From contig NC_056523.1 of assembly GCF_019175285.1 (NCBI RefSeq), positions 187,395,608-187,459,607 on the forward strand: a DNA stretch of 64,000 bases. Direction: 5' to 3'. Made by a program: the position numbers and the translations under genes. This stretch comes from Sceloporus undulatus. Lineage: Eukaryota; Chordata; Lepidosauria; Squamata; Phrynosomatidae. Position 1 is the stretch's first letter; every line of letters starts with the position of its first letter. This document shows positions 22,997 to 39,700 of the stretch, piece after piece. The notes below the pieces were generated by a model. That model ran no database searches. It was not told the DNA's origin and saw only the letters and a program-made list of their open reading frames with translations.

Positions 22997-24120
22997 GCTT
23001 TGCCGCCCCTCCATGGTGCACAGCACATGTAGGATGGAGGATTTTTAAGATCCCAGGCTTAATATCAAAGAGCCAACCTGCAATTTGTTGTTAGGGCCAG
23101 GTATCAGAAGTCCTGCGGGGTAAAAGCAGTGGACTGGGAGCTGGGAAAGAAGCTGCCTCCATATTCAGAGTGGATTAACTCAAAGTGGTCTGGAATATTT
23201 TTTTAATTGAATGCTAGATGTGCATTTACTTGGGTTTTCTCCAGTAACATGCATAGACTTCTGTTTTTTTAAAACCAATGATGATACTTGAGAACATGAG
23301 TATCAGAAGACAGCCAAAAACAAGTGCATACATAATGAATGAAACCTACAGTCAAACTGTTGCAGCTCAGTGCTGGTTCCAGAAGAGCAAGAAATTAGGC
23401 GTGCCCAATAACAAAGCAATGTATTCCAGTCTTAATTCAGAGCCAATATTCCACAATACATCCACATCTAGGTGCGGATTTTTAAACCAGGCTGTGCTAT
23501 ATATAATAGCTGCTGCCTTGTGTATCTTTTCAAAATATAGAAGGGAGTGGCTAATTGAGCAGTGGAAGAAAAGTAAAAACGTTTTGAGTATTTAAAGGTG
23601 GAACCTTGGACATATGATTCTCCCCAGCCTTGGCTTTTCCAGAGTGAAACAATTCAATTGCTCAAAGACTTCTTTTCACAAGACAAGATTTTCCGGCCAC
23701 TAATACACAGAAGAGACAGTAGCTACAGTATACAGGATTTTGAGCAAAACTGATCCTCTTTCATGAAGACTGAGCTCTTAGCAAGGCATATCCTAAAGAA
23801 GGATGTGCCTTAAATCATTCTTGAGCAGTTTCAGACTCTGCACCTGCACAAAGAGGGACATCAAAAATGGCTACAGAACTGGCCTTTTACATTAAGTGGG
23901 CCTCTGCATTCTGAAATTTAGAACGCTTTTGTGTAGATTTCCCTCTGTCAGAAGCATGTGAAGACCCTGTTTTCCGATCTTTGTAGTGGCTGCTGTGAAA
24001 ATGGGCTTGGCAGGAATGAACTACTTTGTAAATCAGCTTTTTTGGACATCATGCTGGACTTAACGTTTTTTTAAAGTTAACTTGTATAAGGAGTGAAATA
24101 AACCACTTTTTTCCTCCCTT
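22997..24120 (+). other. GPKOW: GPKOW 3' UTR
   Basis: Follows the TGA at 22994-22996. No repeat family was recognised in most of it, in contrast to the flanking introns, consistent with transcribed exon sequence. Ends near the poly(A) signal at 24097. Confidence 0.65.
24097..24102 (+). terminator. Likely GPKOW poly(A) signal AATAAA
   Basis: AATAAA followed within about 30 bp by a T/GT-rich stretch (ttgtttggtgatttggctgt). A second AATAAA lies near 24398-24403 and could serve as a distal site. Confidence 0.6.
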
Positions 24121-24647
24121 TTGTTTGGTGATTTGGCTGTGATCAAAAATGCAATGACCAATGTAATTAAATTGTTCTATCAGTACAATGCTTGATTTCC
24201 AGAGCCAAATGGCTCTTTTCCTTAATCTAACGAAAACTGTGGCTACCAGTTTACCTTTCTTGCCTTTTTCTCATTCAGGTTCTGTTTGATGTTTATCTGA
24301 ATAATGACTGGTTTTGAGAACTGCGTGACTCATTCTCCCATTTGTGCATCATGTGTGCTTCTCCTTTCTGCATTTCTGTATTCCAGTGATAATCTTAAAT
24401 AAATCTCACGACAGGGCAAAACCTCATGCAAGTAAAGTAATAGTAGAGTGCTGGAAGTGAGCTCTAAAGGGACCACTAGTTATTTATTGAGAGGCTCTCA
24501 TAACACTTCTACCATGCCACAGAAAACTGCTCCTCTGTCCCCAGATAGTTTTGTTAGGCTGAATGAAGAGTTCTGTTGAAAACCAAATCTTGTATCTGTA
24601 CATTTTAATACTTGAGTAGTTATACTTTTCCTAGAGTCAGGATGAGG

Positions 24648-24765
24648 AGTAAGTGGTCTCCAGGTATTGCTGGACTGCAGCTCCCAGCATCCATCACCAT
24701 TGGCTATGCTGGCTAGGGCTGTTGGGGAATGGAGTTAAACAACATGGGAAGGCAACACATTCCCC
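24648..24765. mobile_element. Short palindromic MITE ('atctggaggg' family)
   Basis: 'gtattgctggactgcagctc' and 'gaatggagttaaacaacatg' arms around 'cattggctatgctggctagg'. Between GPKOW and WDR45. Confidence 0.55.
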
Positions 24766-25176
24766 ACCCTTTGCATGCTTACAGAGATTTGGTAGTCCAG
24801 CCATGATCATGTATGCCCATGCCTAGCAGAGTACAATGAGGCATATGATACGCTACAACAATGCTTCTCAGTCAGATGATGTGGGACACCAGCAATTATT
24901 TTCCAAAGTCTGGGACTGTGATTACAATTGTGCTCATTGTTGATCATTGTTTCTTTCCTGGAAACTTGCCAAGGACCAGTAGCAGTCCAGATACGTCCAC
25001 TTTGAGTAGCACTACTCTAGAGTCTGTGTACATGAGGATATATGTAGCATATTTCTGTTTTTTGTTAATTGCTTTCATGGAAGGTTTAACATATGGCAGT
25101 CCTATGAATGAGAGACCTCCAAGGGTTTTAGTCAACTATCATTTCTTACAAACTCAGGCTTCCCAGACTCAGTCAT

Positions 25177-25395
25177 AGAATCACAGAATTTTAGGTTTGG
25201 AAGAGACGGCAAGGGCCATTTTAGCCGCCCTCCTTTGCAAATCAGTCTTCCTCTTTTCCTACTGCCTTCCACTTTGCCAATGAGCCATATCTTTTTGTGA
25301 TATGTCCAAAGTATGACAGCCTCACTTTGGTCATTTTGGTTTCCAGGCTGAGTTCAGTTTTGGGTTGCTCAAAGACCCATTTATTTGATGCTTTG
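25177..25395 (-). repeat. CR1 tip followed by a BovB/RTE LINE fragment
   Basis: 25177-25232 carries the CR1 'catagaatcacagaatttta' terminus. 25236-25395 matches the reverse of the BovB C-terminal region (tgatatgtccaaagtatgac, caaagacccatttatttg). Confidence 0.6.
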
Positions 25396-25411
25396 ATTTA
25401 TACCTGAGCCC

Positions 25412-25616
25412 AGAGCCAGAATGGCGTGGTGGTCTGAGTGCTGGATCAGGACACTGGGAGACCAGGGTTCGAATCCCCACTTACCCATAGAAACCCACTG
25501 GGTAACCCTGGGCAAAGCACACTCTCTCAGCCTCAGAGACAAGGGCAACCCCCTCAGAACAAATTTTGCCAAGAAAACCCCATGATAGGTTCAGAAACGA
25601 CTTGAAGGCACAGAAT
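25412..25616 (+). repeat. tRNA-derived SINE
   Basis: Intact B box GGTTCGAATCC and 'gaaacgacttgaaggcacag' tail; a short internal deletion before the tail. Sits directly upstream of the WDR45 promoter. Confidence 0.85.
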
Positions 25617-25699
25617 ATTTAATTATTTGGAGTATTTATACCCCACTCTTGAGCCCCAAAGGCACTCAAAACCAAGCAAGAGGCCTGGTAGCAACATTT

Positions 25700-25957
25700 A
25701 GTCTGTGTGCCAGCTTCCAAAATGGCCGCCAGGGTCTGGAAACGGAAGGAACGAAGGCCGCTCTTTGCTCTCCCGGGTTCTCTTTCCATTTACTAAAATG
25801 GACGTCGCGACTTCCAGGCTCTCCAAGTCACGTGACAGGGCGACGCTCTGTGCCTCGTCTCTCTATGGTCGAGCTGGGAAGGGGAAAAAGGGACTGGAGA
25901 AGAGGAGGTTGATGTTTACTTTTTGGAGGAGGAGGAGAAGGTATTGAAGTAAACAAG
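25700..25957 (+). promoter_or_regulatory. WDR45: WDR45 CpG-rich promoter and noncoding exon 1, with a CLEAR box
   Basis: CpG-rich island of about 250 bp. It contains a YY1-like AAAATGGCCGCC (25719-25730), a second AAAATGGACG (25795-25804), and a perfect palindromic E-box GTCACGTGAC (25827-25836), which is the core of the CLEAR element bound by TFEB/TFE3. The leader exon ends at a good donor, AACAAG|GTGAGAG (25957/25958), about 2.27 kb before the coding exons. No TATA box. Confidence 0.75.
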
Positions 25958-26104
25958 GTGAGAGAAGGAGGTATCTCTTAAGTAGGGACACCAAGGAGCA
26001 GAGTTTGGGGTGTGAATTAAGGCAGTTTGGGAGGCAGGGTGGGAATTTGGCTGTAGCCCTCTGCATTTGCTCTGCCATCATCATCATCTTTGTTGTTGTT
26101 ATTG

Positions 26105-26335
26105 TTGTTGTTCATATTGTTTATTTATACCCCACCTTCCTTCTAGTACAGGGGCTCAAGGCGGATGACAAATCTAAAACAGTCCAAGAGTTAAAACAGC
26201 ATAAGACATTAAGAATACACAGTTTAAAAAGAGAAAACATTTAAGCCATTTAAACCATTTAAAAAGCATTACATTATTAAAATTTAAGAATTTAAAACTC
26301 TTTAAAAACAAATCTCCCTGATGGAGAAAGGGAAA
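26105..26335 (-). repeat. LINE/SINE 3'-end fragment of uncertain family
   Basis: Plus strand reads 'tttataccccaccttccttc' then 'ggctcaaggcggatgacaaa' and an A-rich run, as do several other tails in the window (36426-36480). WDR45 5' intron. Confidence 0.45.
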
Positions 26336-26469
26336 TTCAAGAAAAATTGGAGGGCATAAAGCTAAAACAACACTCATACAGATGTAAACTCATGCTTCTT
26401 GGTTATGCTCAGAATGGAGGACATCTTGAAGTCCTCCCTGGACAGAAGGTTGAAATGGAGGACGGGTCC

Positions 26470-26720
26470 TGGAAAAGGAGGGCACCTATGACCCCGACTC
26501 ATGGGGACCCTGTGGACCCCTGTCCTCCATTGCCCTGCTCATGTCCTGCAAATTCATCCCCATGTCCTCCCTTATGGAGTCCAACCATCTGGCATGCAGC
26601 TTTCCTCTCTTTCTGTTGCCTTCTATCTTCCCTAGCATTATTGTCTTTTCTAATGATTCATAGTTGCCCTCCCCATTCCTAGTCTTCATCTGACTTTTTG
26701 AATGCAGTTTTCAGTCGGTT
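26470..26720 (-). repeat. BovB/RTE LINE, C-terminal fragment
   Basis: Minus-strand translation includes ESLEKTIMLGKIEGNRKRGK followed by HARWLDSI, the C-terminus of BovB ORF2. Adjacent text 'tcatagttgccctccccatt' recurs at other BovB pieces here. Confidence 0.8.
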
Positions 26721-26797
26721 CAACATTTGATCCAAGGCAGGGGAAATCTTGACCTATTTCAATTTCCTCATTATCTGTTAACAACAATACTGATGAT

Positions 26798-27034
26798 GAA
26801 GCCAGAATCGTGTAGTGGTTTGAGTGTTGGACTACAACTCTGGAGACCAGGGTTTGAATCCCTGCTTGGTCATGGAAACTCACTAGGTGAGAGAGGCACT
26901 CAGAGGGAGGCACTGGCAAAAAACAAAAACAACCACCTTGAGAACAAATTGTGACAAGAAAACCATGTGATAGTCATGCTCTAGGGTCACCGTATATTGG
27001 AAATAACTTGAAGGCACACAACAACAACAACAAC
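26798..27034 (+). repeat. tRNA-derived SINE
   Basis: Head 'atcgtgtagtggtttgagtg', B box GGTTTGAATCC, tail 'aataacttgaaggcacacaa' with (CAA)n, passing directly into a GAT/GAC microsatellite. Confidence 0.85.
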
Positions 27035-27066
27035 GATGATGATGATGATGATGACGACGACGACAG
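27031..27066 (+). repeat. (GAT)n(GAC)n microsatellite
   Basis: Trinucleotide run grown out of the SINE tail in the WDR45 5' intron. Confidence 0.9.
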
Positions 27067-27493
27067 GACTCTTGGGGTCAGGAAAGCTCAGTTTTACATC
27101 CTGAGATGTGGGTACAATAAGGCTAGAGGGGAATGGAGGGATCTGATAAGGAAGAGAGGCATTTCAGAGGTAGTCAACAAGGGGAAGGATATGAAGCCTT
27201 TGTTAGGAGCAGATCTAGGAATAGAATGGATCTGAAAGCCAGGAAAGGGTCATGCGTACAAAGATAGCTGGCTGGCAGTAACTGTGGTCAGAGAGAGAAG
27301 TGGCACTTGTTAGGCATCATATCCTCCAGCATTTCATGGATAAAAACAAGTGTAACCCAGCAACATTACATAGTAGCCGATGCCATAAGGTATTAATGAG
27401 AAAGGAACTACAAGAGGTTGCTGCAGTTTTCTTTCACCTGAGTCCACAGAGAAGGGCCCCTCTTCTCTTCTCCATTGAGTTGAGTTCAAACTA

Positions 27494-27747
27494 CAGTGGT
27501 ACCCCGGGATACGAATGCGCCGCCTTACGAAATTTCCGGGTTACGAAAAAAATCCATTCAAAAAAACTGTTCCGGGTTACGAAGGTTTTTTCGGGTTACG
27601 AAAAAAATTTTGGTGCTTTTCGGCGCTATTTCACACGAAATCGCGGCTTTTCCCCATTAGCGCCTATGGGTTTTTCGGCTTGCGAAGTATTTCGGGTTAC
27701 GAAAGCAGCGGCGGAACGAATTAATTTCGTAACCCGGGGTACCACTG
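27494..27747. mobile_element. Tigger/pogo-type MITE, copy 1
   Basis: 254 bp flanked by TA on both sides. Ends CAGTGGTACCCCGGGATACG and (inverse) CAGTGGTACCCCGGGTTACG. The interior repeats 'cgggttacgaa' several times. No transposase. Copies 2 and 3 are at 29597-29851 and 38069-38329. Confidence 0.9.
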
Positions 27748-27904
27748 TACTTTTGCATCTTGAACTCAGTTTTCAGCAACTGAAGTAAGGCAAGGGGTAG
27801 AGTGGGAGAAAGAGAAAGAAACTGGAACATTTTTAAAAGAACTGAAAAAGTGGGACAATAGGGTGAGATTCATTCTGTTAAATTGGGACAGTTAGAAGTT
27901 ATAA

Positions 27905-28015
27905 GGTCCACAGTAGGGATGGGGAACCAAAGGTTTTGATCCTGGCACCTAAACCTCTTACCATTGGTCATGCTGGCTGGGCTTTCTGTGAGGTGGCATC
28001 CAAAAAGGTTTCCAC
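27905..28015. mobile_element. Short palindromic MITE, degraded
   Basis: 'gtagggatggggaaccaaag' start and 'taaacctcttaccattggtc' centre resemble the ~110-bp fold-back family; the right arm is poor. Confidence 0.4.
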
Positions 28016-28232
28016 TCCTACTGTATAGAACAGGAAGACACCTATGAGAATAGGGATTGAACTAAAAAGCTCAGCTGGCTTTCAGTTGGCTGGTTGGTTT
28101 TCTGTTATTGTTACTCCTGTTCAGATTTCCTTTTGACTTCTCTCCTTGTCATGGTAGCTATCATACTGGGAAACAAAAGCAGACAACTCCTGTGCATCTG
28201 CCCCAGTTGAGGGGTATCCCACAGAGCTCATC

Positions 28233-34083
<5,851 letters not shown>

Positions 34084-36590
34084 GTGCGACTGAGTCCCTC
34101 CTGGGGAGGCAGAAGCAAGTGGACTTAAGCCCATTTTCAAAGTATTGTTTAGCCATGATGAAGGCCTAGGCTGAAAAAGGCAAAGGCGCACTGTTTTTTG
34201 GATTCTTGTGATGGGTTGGAATGAAGAGCTGCTTTATTCATCATTTCTTGTCACTAGGCATTCTGTTTTTGTCTGGGTACCCAGTTTCCATGGAACAGTT
34301 GAAAAGTCCCAGGAGATGGAATTTGGGGGGAGAGAGCCTCTCAGAACGCCATTCAGCCAAGAATCGGCTATCCTTGCTACCAGCTACATCTGGATGTTGC
34401 CACCTCTTAACAGACGTTTGAAGAGGAGAGAGGGAAAGGCATAGAACGATCATATGTTAATTTTACAGAGAAACACATAGCTAAGTGAACTGAAGTCAAT
34501 ATTTTCATTTGCTATTTAGGCACAACACAAACTCATTAAGAGCTCCTTCCTCATTGTCAACTCTACATGTCCTGAATTGTGACTGTCCCTCATTGCTAAT
34601 TTGAAAGCTTGGTAACACTATTGACTGTATATGATCAGTAAAGGAACTGGTTGTAAAAGGATGTTGCATATCATTTAACCTCTGTGTAGGCAACTTGTGT
34701 AGGCAACTCCTCCAGGAGTTCTACTATGAGTGCCATAGTCCCTCACCTTTGGTCATATTGGATAGTACTGAAGGGAGTGGCAATTCACCACCATCTGGAG
34801 GGCCACAAGTTGCCCACCTCAGTTTAGCAAAAAGTTTGTTGGGGGATTCTGAGAATTGTCCAATATATCTGGAGGGAACAAGATGAGGGAAAGCTGCTTT
34901 GTATAGTAGGAACTTCTGCAAACATACATATAAGCATAGCTCCATGGTTACTAATTATAATCCCTTGTAAAACAAATTTAACATGGCAAATTTTAGGGGA
35001 ATAATTTGGGGAAACTGTAATTTTCAGTTGATTTCTTATGTCACCATACAATGTGTGATAACTAAATGTTCACAGGATTACATTCATACAGTCTGATCCT
35101 ATGCTGTGTACTCAAACATCTCACTCTTCAATGGGGCTTATTCCAATGTAAGCCCCATTGAACATAGCTCCATCACAGAGAACTACTATCTTTCCAGTAC
35201 TACATCAGTCTTCTTCCAGCTTGGAACCACCTTTGTTTGGCTTTTCCAAGTTTCAGGTCTAAGTCCCACTTCTGTCACTAGCCAAAATAAGCCAGACTAT
35301 CAGGAAGACAGACAAAGGTGACCCTCCAAAAATTTATTCCTGGAATTTAAAAAGGCTCCCTGAGCACTAAAAGGCAGATCAATGGGACTTAAGCCTGTTT
35401 TGCCGAATAGAAAACAGAGAGTCTGAACTGTGATTCAAGAGCAGGGTTAGTTGAGGAGAAACACAAGCATGTTTTGATGCCAGAGAGACTGAAGTGGGAA
35501 CAAAGGAAGTGTAGGAGGTCGATTTAGAAAGGATGTGTGTCTGTGTATGTGAGAAAGTAAACATGATTAAAAAGAGTTTGGTTTTCTGGATTACAACTCC
35601 CAGAATTCTCAGACAGCATGGCCACTAGCTTGTCTTGGTTTGAATATAACCATAAAGCAGAGAGCGAGATCGCTTTCAGGAGCAATGTGATTTGAATTAA
35701 TTGTGTATCCTCTGATGTGGACATGACAGAGGTTGTATACAGCTGGCTACACTTTCCATTCCTAGTTTTTGCTTCCAATCCAAGGTGGCATCCATGCATG
35801 GGAATAGGGAATGCAATGCCTTGGGAATACCATGGCTTGTATGATTCTAACTTTAGTGCTCAGTTGTATATATATTTTCATTTTTAAATCTTTTCTAGTT
35901 GTTTCATAGCCACCCTCCCCATTCTTAATTATTATTATTACTATTAAGCTTTATTTATATAGTGCTTCAAATTTACACAGCGCTGTACATACAGTCAATT
36001 AAAACAGATAAAATAAACCTGCCTGTGGTGTACAGACTATGAAAACAATTAAATTAAGCTATGTAAGAAAAGTTACAGTAAACAGGATAGAAGGAGAGCG
36101 ACTGTTAATAAAGAGAATTCAAATAAGACTAATACAAAACAATACCCCCCCCCCAAAAAAAACCCTCCAAGGCATTTACTAATGCAGGAACAAAGGAAGT
36201 TTTCTAATGTAATGTGTTGTATATAATTTTGTTATAAGATGGAATAGACAGCACTGTTTATTTTGTTTTGGCTTTTAATGTATTAATAAAAAAATTAAAA
36301 AATTTTAAAAAATTAACGTCCTTTTTGGATAAAAGTGAGCCTCACATTTTTAAAAAATGAAAATAAATAAATGTCTGTGGTAAATAAACAATAACATGAC
36401 AATAATAATAATAATAATAATAATAAATTTTATTCATATCCTGCCTTTCCAGAAGGATCAAGGCGGGTTACAATAATATACATAAATAAATACATAACAC
36501 ATGCATGTGTTATGTATGTATTTATGTACATTATTGTTGTTGTTGTTGTGTTATTGTTTAAATAACATTATATATTCCCCCTAGCTTTCC
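34084..36590 (+). other. WDR45 3' UTR/intergenic region with LINE tails
   Basis: Starts with the WDR45 3' UTR (end undefined). From about 35840 a BovB-like 'tagtgctcagttgtatatat' fragment, a LINE-tail-like run 'tttatttatatagtgcttca' (35950-36180), and an (AAT)n tract with 'ctgcctttccagaaggatca' (36403-36470) follow, leading to the palindrome at 36471. Confidence 0.5.
36471..36536. repeat. 66-bp near-perfect palindrome upstream of PRAF2
   Basis: Two 33-base arms pair at about 31 of 33 positions around the centre ACACATGCATGTGT (36497-36510), with no spacer. AT-rich, so it could extrude a cruciform. It lies about 180 bp upstream of the PRAF2 start codon. Confidence 0.9.
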
Positions 36591-36714
36591 CCTCAGAAGG
36601 AAAGCCACCACAGGGAGAGTGGAAGGGACTACATTTCCCATCAACCTCCGCGGCGAGGCGCCCGTTGCACCCTGGGACTTGTAGTCCCCGCTGGGTTCTG
36701 GAGCGCCAGGGAAG
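36590..36714 (+). promoter_or_regulatory. PRAF2: PRAF2 core promoter with an inverted pair of SBS/ZNF143-like sites
   Basis: Two sites face each other: ACTACATTTCCCATCAACC (36628-36646) and GCACCCTGGGACTTGTAGT (36667-36685, reverse of ACTACAAGTCCCAGGGTGC). Both match ACTACAATTCCCAGAATGC well. CpG-rich, no TATA, and only about 30 bp from the ATG. Confidence 0.65.
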
Positions 36715-39700
36715 ATGTCCGAGGTGCGTCTGCCTCCTGTTCGGGCGCTGGAGGATTTCGTGCTGGGCTCCAGCCGCCTGGCCTTCCCGGACCTGCGCGA
36801 CGGGCAGCGCTGGCAGAGCCGCGTGGTCAACAACCTCCTCTACTACCAGAGCAACTACCTGCTGGTGATGGGAACAGGGCTGGCCCTGGGAGGGTGAGTG
36901 AGGCACAGGCAGCCAGGCTGTAGGGCCGCTAGTACACAATGGGCTTAAATCTGGGCCAGCGCACTTCGCCGCTAGGGAGGGGGGTGCGGACTGTACCACT
37001 TGACACCTGAAACGGGGGGAGTGACACCACTGTTCCTTCAATATCTACCTTTGCGCACTCATCTGCTTCCCTTTAGAATGCTTTAAGGCAGTGGTCCCCA
37101 GACTCTGCCCTTTCAGAGACCCTTTGGACTTCATCTCCCAGAAGCCTCAGACATCTTGGCCAATAGTCTGGGATTATGGGAGATGAAGTCCAAAATCTCT
37201 CAAAGCAGTGGTCCCTAGACTATGCCCTTTCAGAGAGATTTTGGACTCCAGCTCCCAGAAGCCTCAGCCATGTTGGCCAATAGCCTGGGATTCTGGGAGA
37301 TGAAGTCCAAAACCCTTAAAAAGACACAGTTTGGGGACCACTGCGGCCTACTATAGCAATGTTTCCCAAACTTCAGGCCTCTAGATGTTTTGGACTTCAT
37401 CTCCTAGAATTCCTGGCTGTTGGCTAGGCTAGCTGGGGCCTCTGGGAGCTGAAGTCCCAAGGAGCAAAGTTTGGGAAACACTGGCTTATAGAGCCTTAAC
37501 ACAGCTCCAGTATATCAGTGGTTCCCCCAAACTGTGCCCTTGAAGAGATTTTGGACTTCTGCTCCCAGAAGCCTCAGCCATGTTGGCCAATAGCTTGGGA
37601 TTCTGGGAACTGAAGTCCAAAATCCCCTTAAAGAGTTTGGGGACCACTGCTTTAAGAGATGGTGGGAATGGGGTGAAGCTCAGTGGGAGGAGAAAGGAGA
37701 GGACGCAGGATTTTTTAAAATTGAAGTAGAACGTATCAGAAATTGGCCCAGTAATACTTGCACAAAGGATTAGACACTGTGGTGGATTATATTTTGCTAT
37801 GTTTTTGGACTCAGGAAAATATCTATATCAGGGATTATAATATATGAATGTCATATATAGTCTATCTACTGAAGACATTTGGTGCATACTTATCAAATTT
37901 GCAGATGACACCGAACTAGGAGGAGTAGCTAACACCCCAGAGGCCAGGATCAAAATTCAAAATTACCTTAATAGATTAGAAAGCTGGGCCAAAGCTAACA
38001 AAATGAATTTCAACACAAAGAAATGTAAGGTACTGACTTAGGGCAGAAAAATGAAATGCACAGATATACAGTGGTACCCCGGGATACGAATTGATCGCGT
38101 TACGAAATTTCCGGGATACGAAAAACTTAGATTGGAAAAAACTGTTCCGGGTTACGATATTTTTTTCGGGTTACGAAAAAAATATCGGCGCGAAATTCAA
38201 ATGCGAAGCGCGGCTAGCGGCTTTCCAGCCGCTAGCCGCGCTTCAGAAAAGCCTTTTCGGGTTGCGAAATGTATCGGGTTACGAACGCCGCGGCGGAACG
38301 AATTAATTTCGTAACCCGAGGTAGCACTGTAGGATAGGAGACGCCTGGCTGAATGAAACTACGTGTGAAAGAGATCTGGGAGTCCAAATAGACCACAAAT
38401 TGAACATGAGTCAACAGTGAGATGCGGCAGCTAAAAAGGCCAATGCGATTTTAGGCTGCATCAATAGAAGTATAGTGTCTAGATCAAGGGAAGTAATAGT
38501 GCCACTCTATTCTGCTCTGGTCAGGCCCCACCTGGAATACTGTGTCCAGTTCTGGGCACCACCATTTAAAAAGGAGGGCGACTAAATGGTGAAGGGTCTG
38601 GAAACCATGCCCTAAGAGGAACGACTTAAGGAGCTGGGGATGTTTAGCCTGGAGAAGAGAAGGTAAAGAGGTGATATGATAGTCCTGTTTAAATATTTGA
38701 AGGGATATCATGTTGAGGAGGCAGCAAGCTTGTTTTCTGCTGCTCCAGAGACTAGGTCCCTGAGCAATGGATGCAAGCTGCAGGAAAAGAGATTCCACTT
38801 CAACATGAGGAGGAACTTCCTGACAGTAAGGGCTGTTCCACAGTGGAACACACTCCTTCCTCGGAGTGTAGTGGAGTCTCCTTCCTTGAAGGTCTTTAAG
38901 CAGAGGCTGGGTGGCCATCTGTCAGGGATGCTTTGATTGAGAGTTCCTGCATGGCAGAATGGGGTTGGACTGGATCAGGGCCCTTGCGGTCTTCCAATTC
39001 TATGATTCTATGCCTATATATACCATATAACACTTAGAACACATTGGAGCAGATATCTAGATTACATATATTGTGTGTGTGCGTGTGTGTTGTTTGCCTT
39101 CAAGTTGTTTCTGACTTATGGCAGCCCTAAAGCGAACCTAGCATTGTAAGGGAAATATGAGCAAAGTTTTTCCCTTCCGAGAAGGTTCTTGGAGTGCCCA
39201 GCAACAAAGGAGAGTCAGAGTTCGAGATGTGGTCCAGAGTAAGACACAGGTTTATTTTACCGATCGGGGCTGGCAGCTCACCAAGAAGGTGAATCCAAAA
39301 CTGCCGCACCCTGCTTTGTATCTTTCACATTCTTATACATTTTCCTACTTCTCTATATCCTAGCATAAGCCAATTACAAAAAGCAAGAACAGCCCAGTAC
39401 CTAATAAGGGTGCAAGGTTCAAAAGTTCATGAGTTAGGCTTGAAGTTACTAGCAAGGAGTTTCTTCAGCCGTTGCCTTGCGAAGGAAGCTAATTAATGAA
39501 ATAGGGTTGCGGTCAGGCCCACTTACAGGAATGAGCAAGGTGTAGCTTCAATTGCTTAAGCAGAGCTTGTCTGTGGCAAGCTTTGTCCCTGTTTCTTCAT
39601 ACAAATTGATAACATGAACATAGCTATTTCATATTTATAAACTTCAAACCTCTCAGCATGGGGTTTTCTTGGCAAGTTTCTTCAGAAAGAGGTTGCCATT

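Noticed and set aside
27031-27066. Repeat array (CRISPR-like)
   Set aside because: Simple GAT/GAC microsatellite at a SINE tail in a vertebrate genome; no spacers.
36568-37041. 157-codon minus-strand frame across PRAF2 exon 1
   Set aside because: It is the antisense shadow of a CpG-rich coding exon; no conserved protein is recognisable.
38484-38918. 144-codon minus-strand frame
   Set aside because: Antisense of the CR1 ORF on the plus strand.
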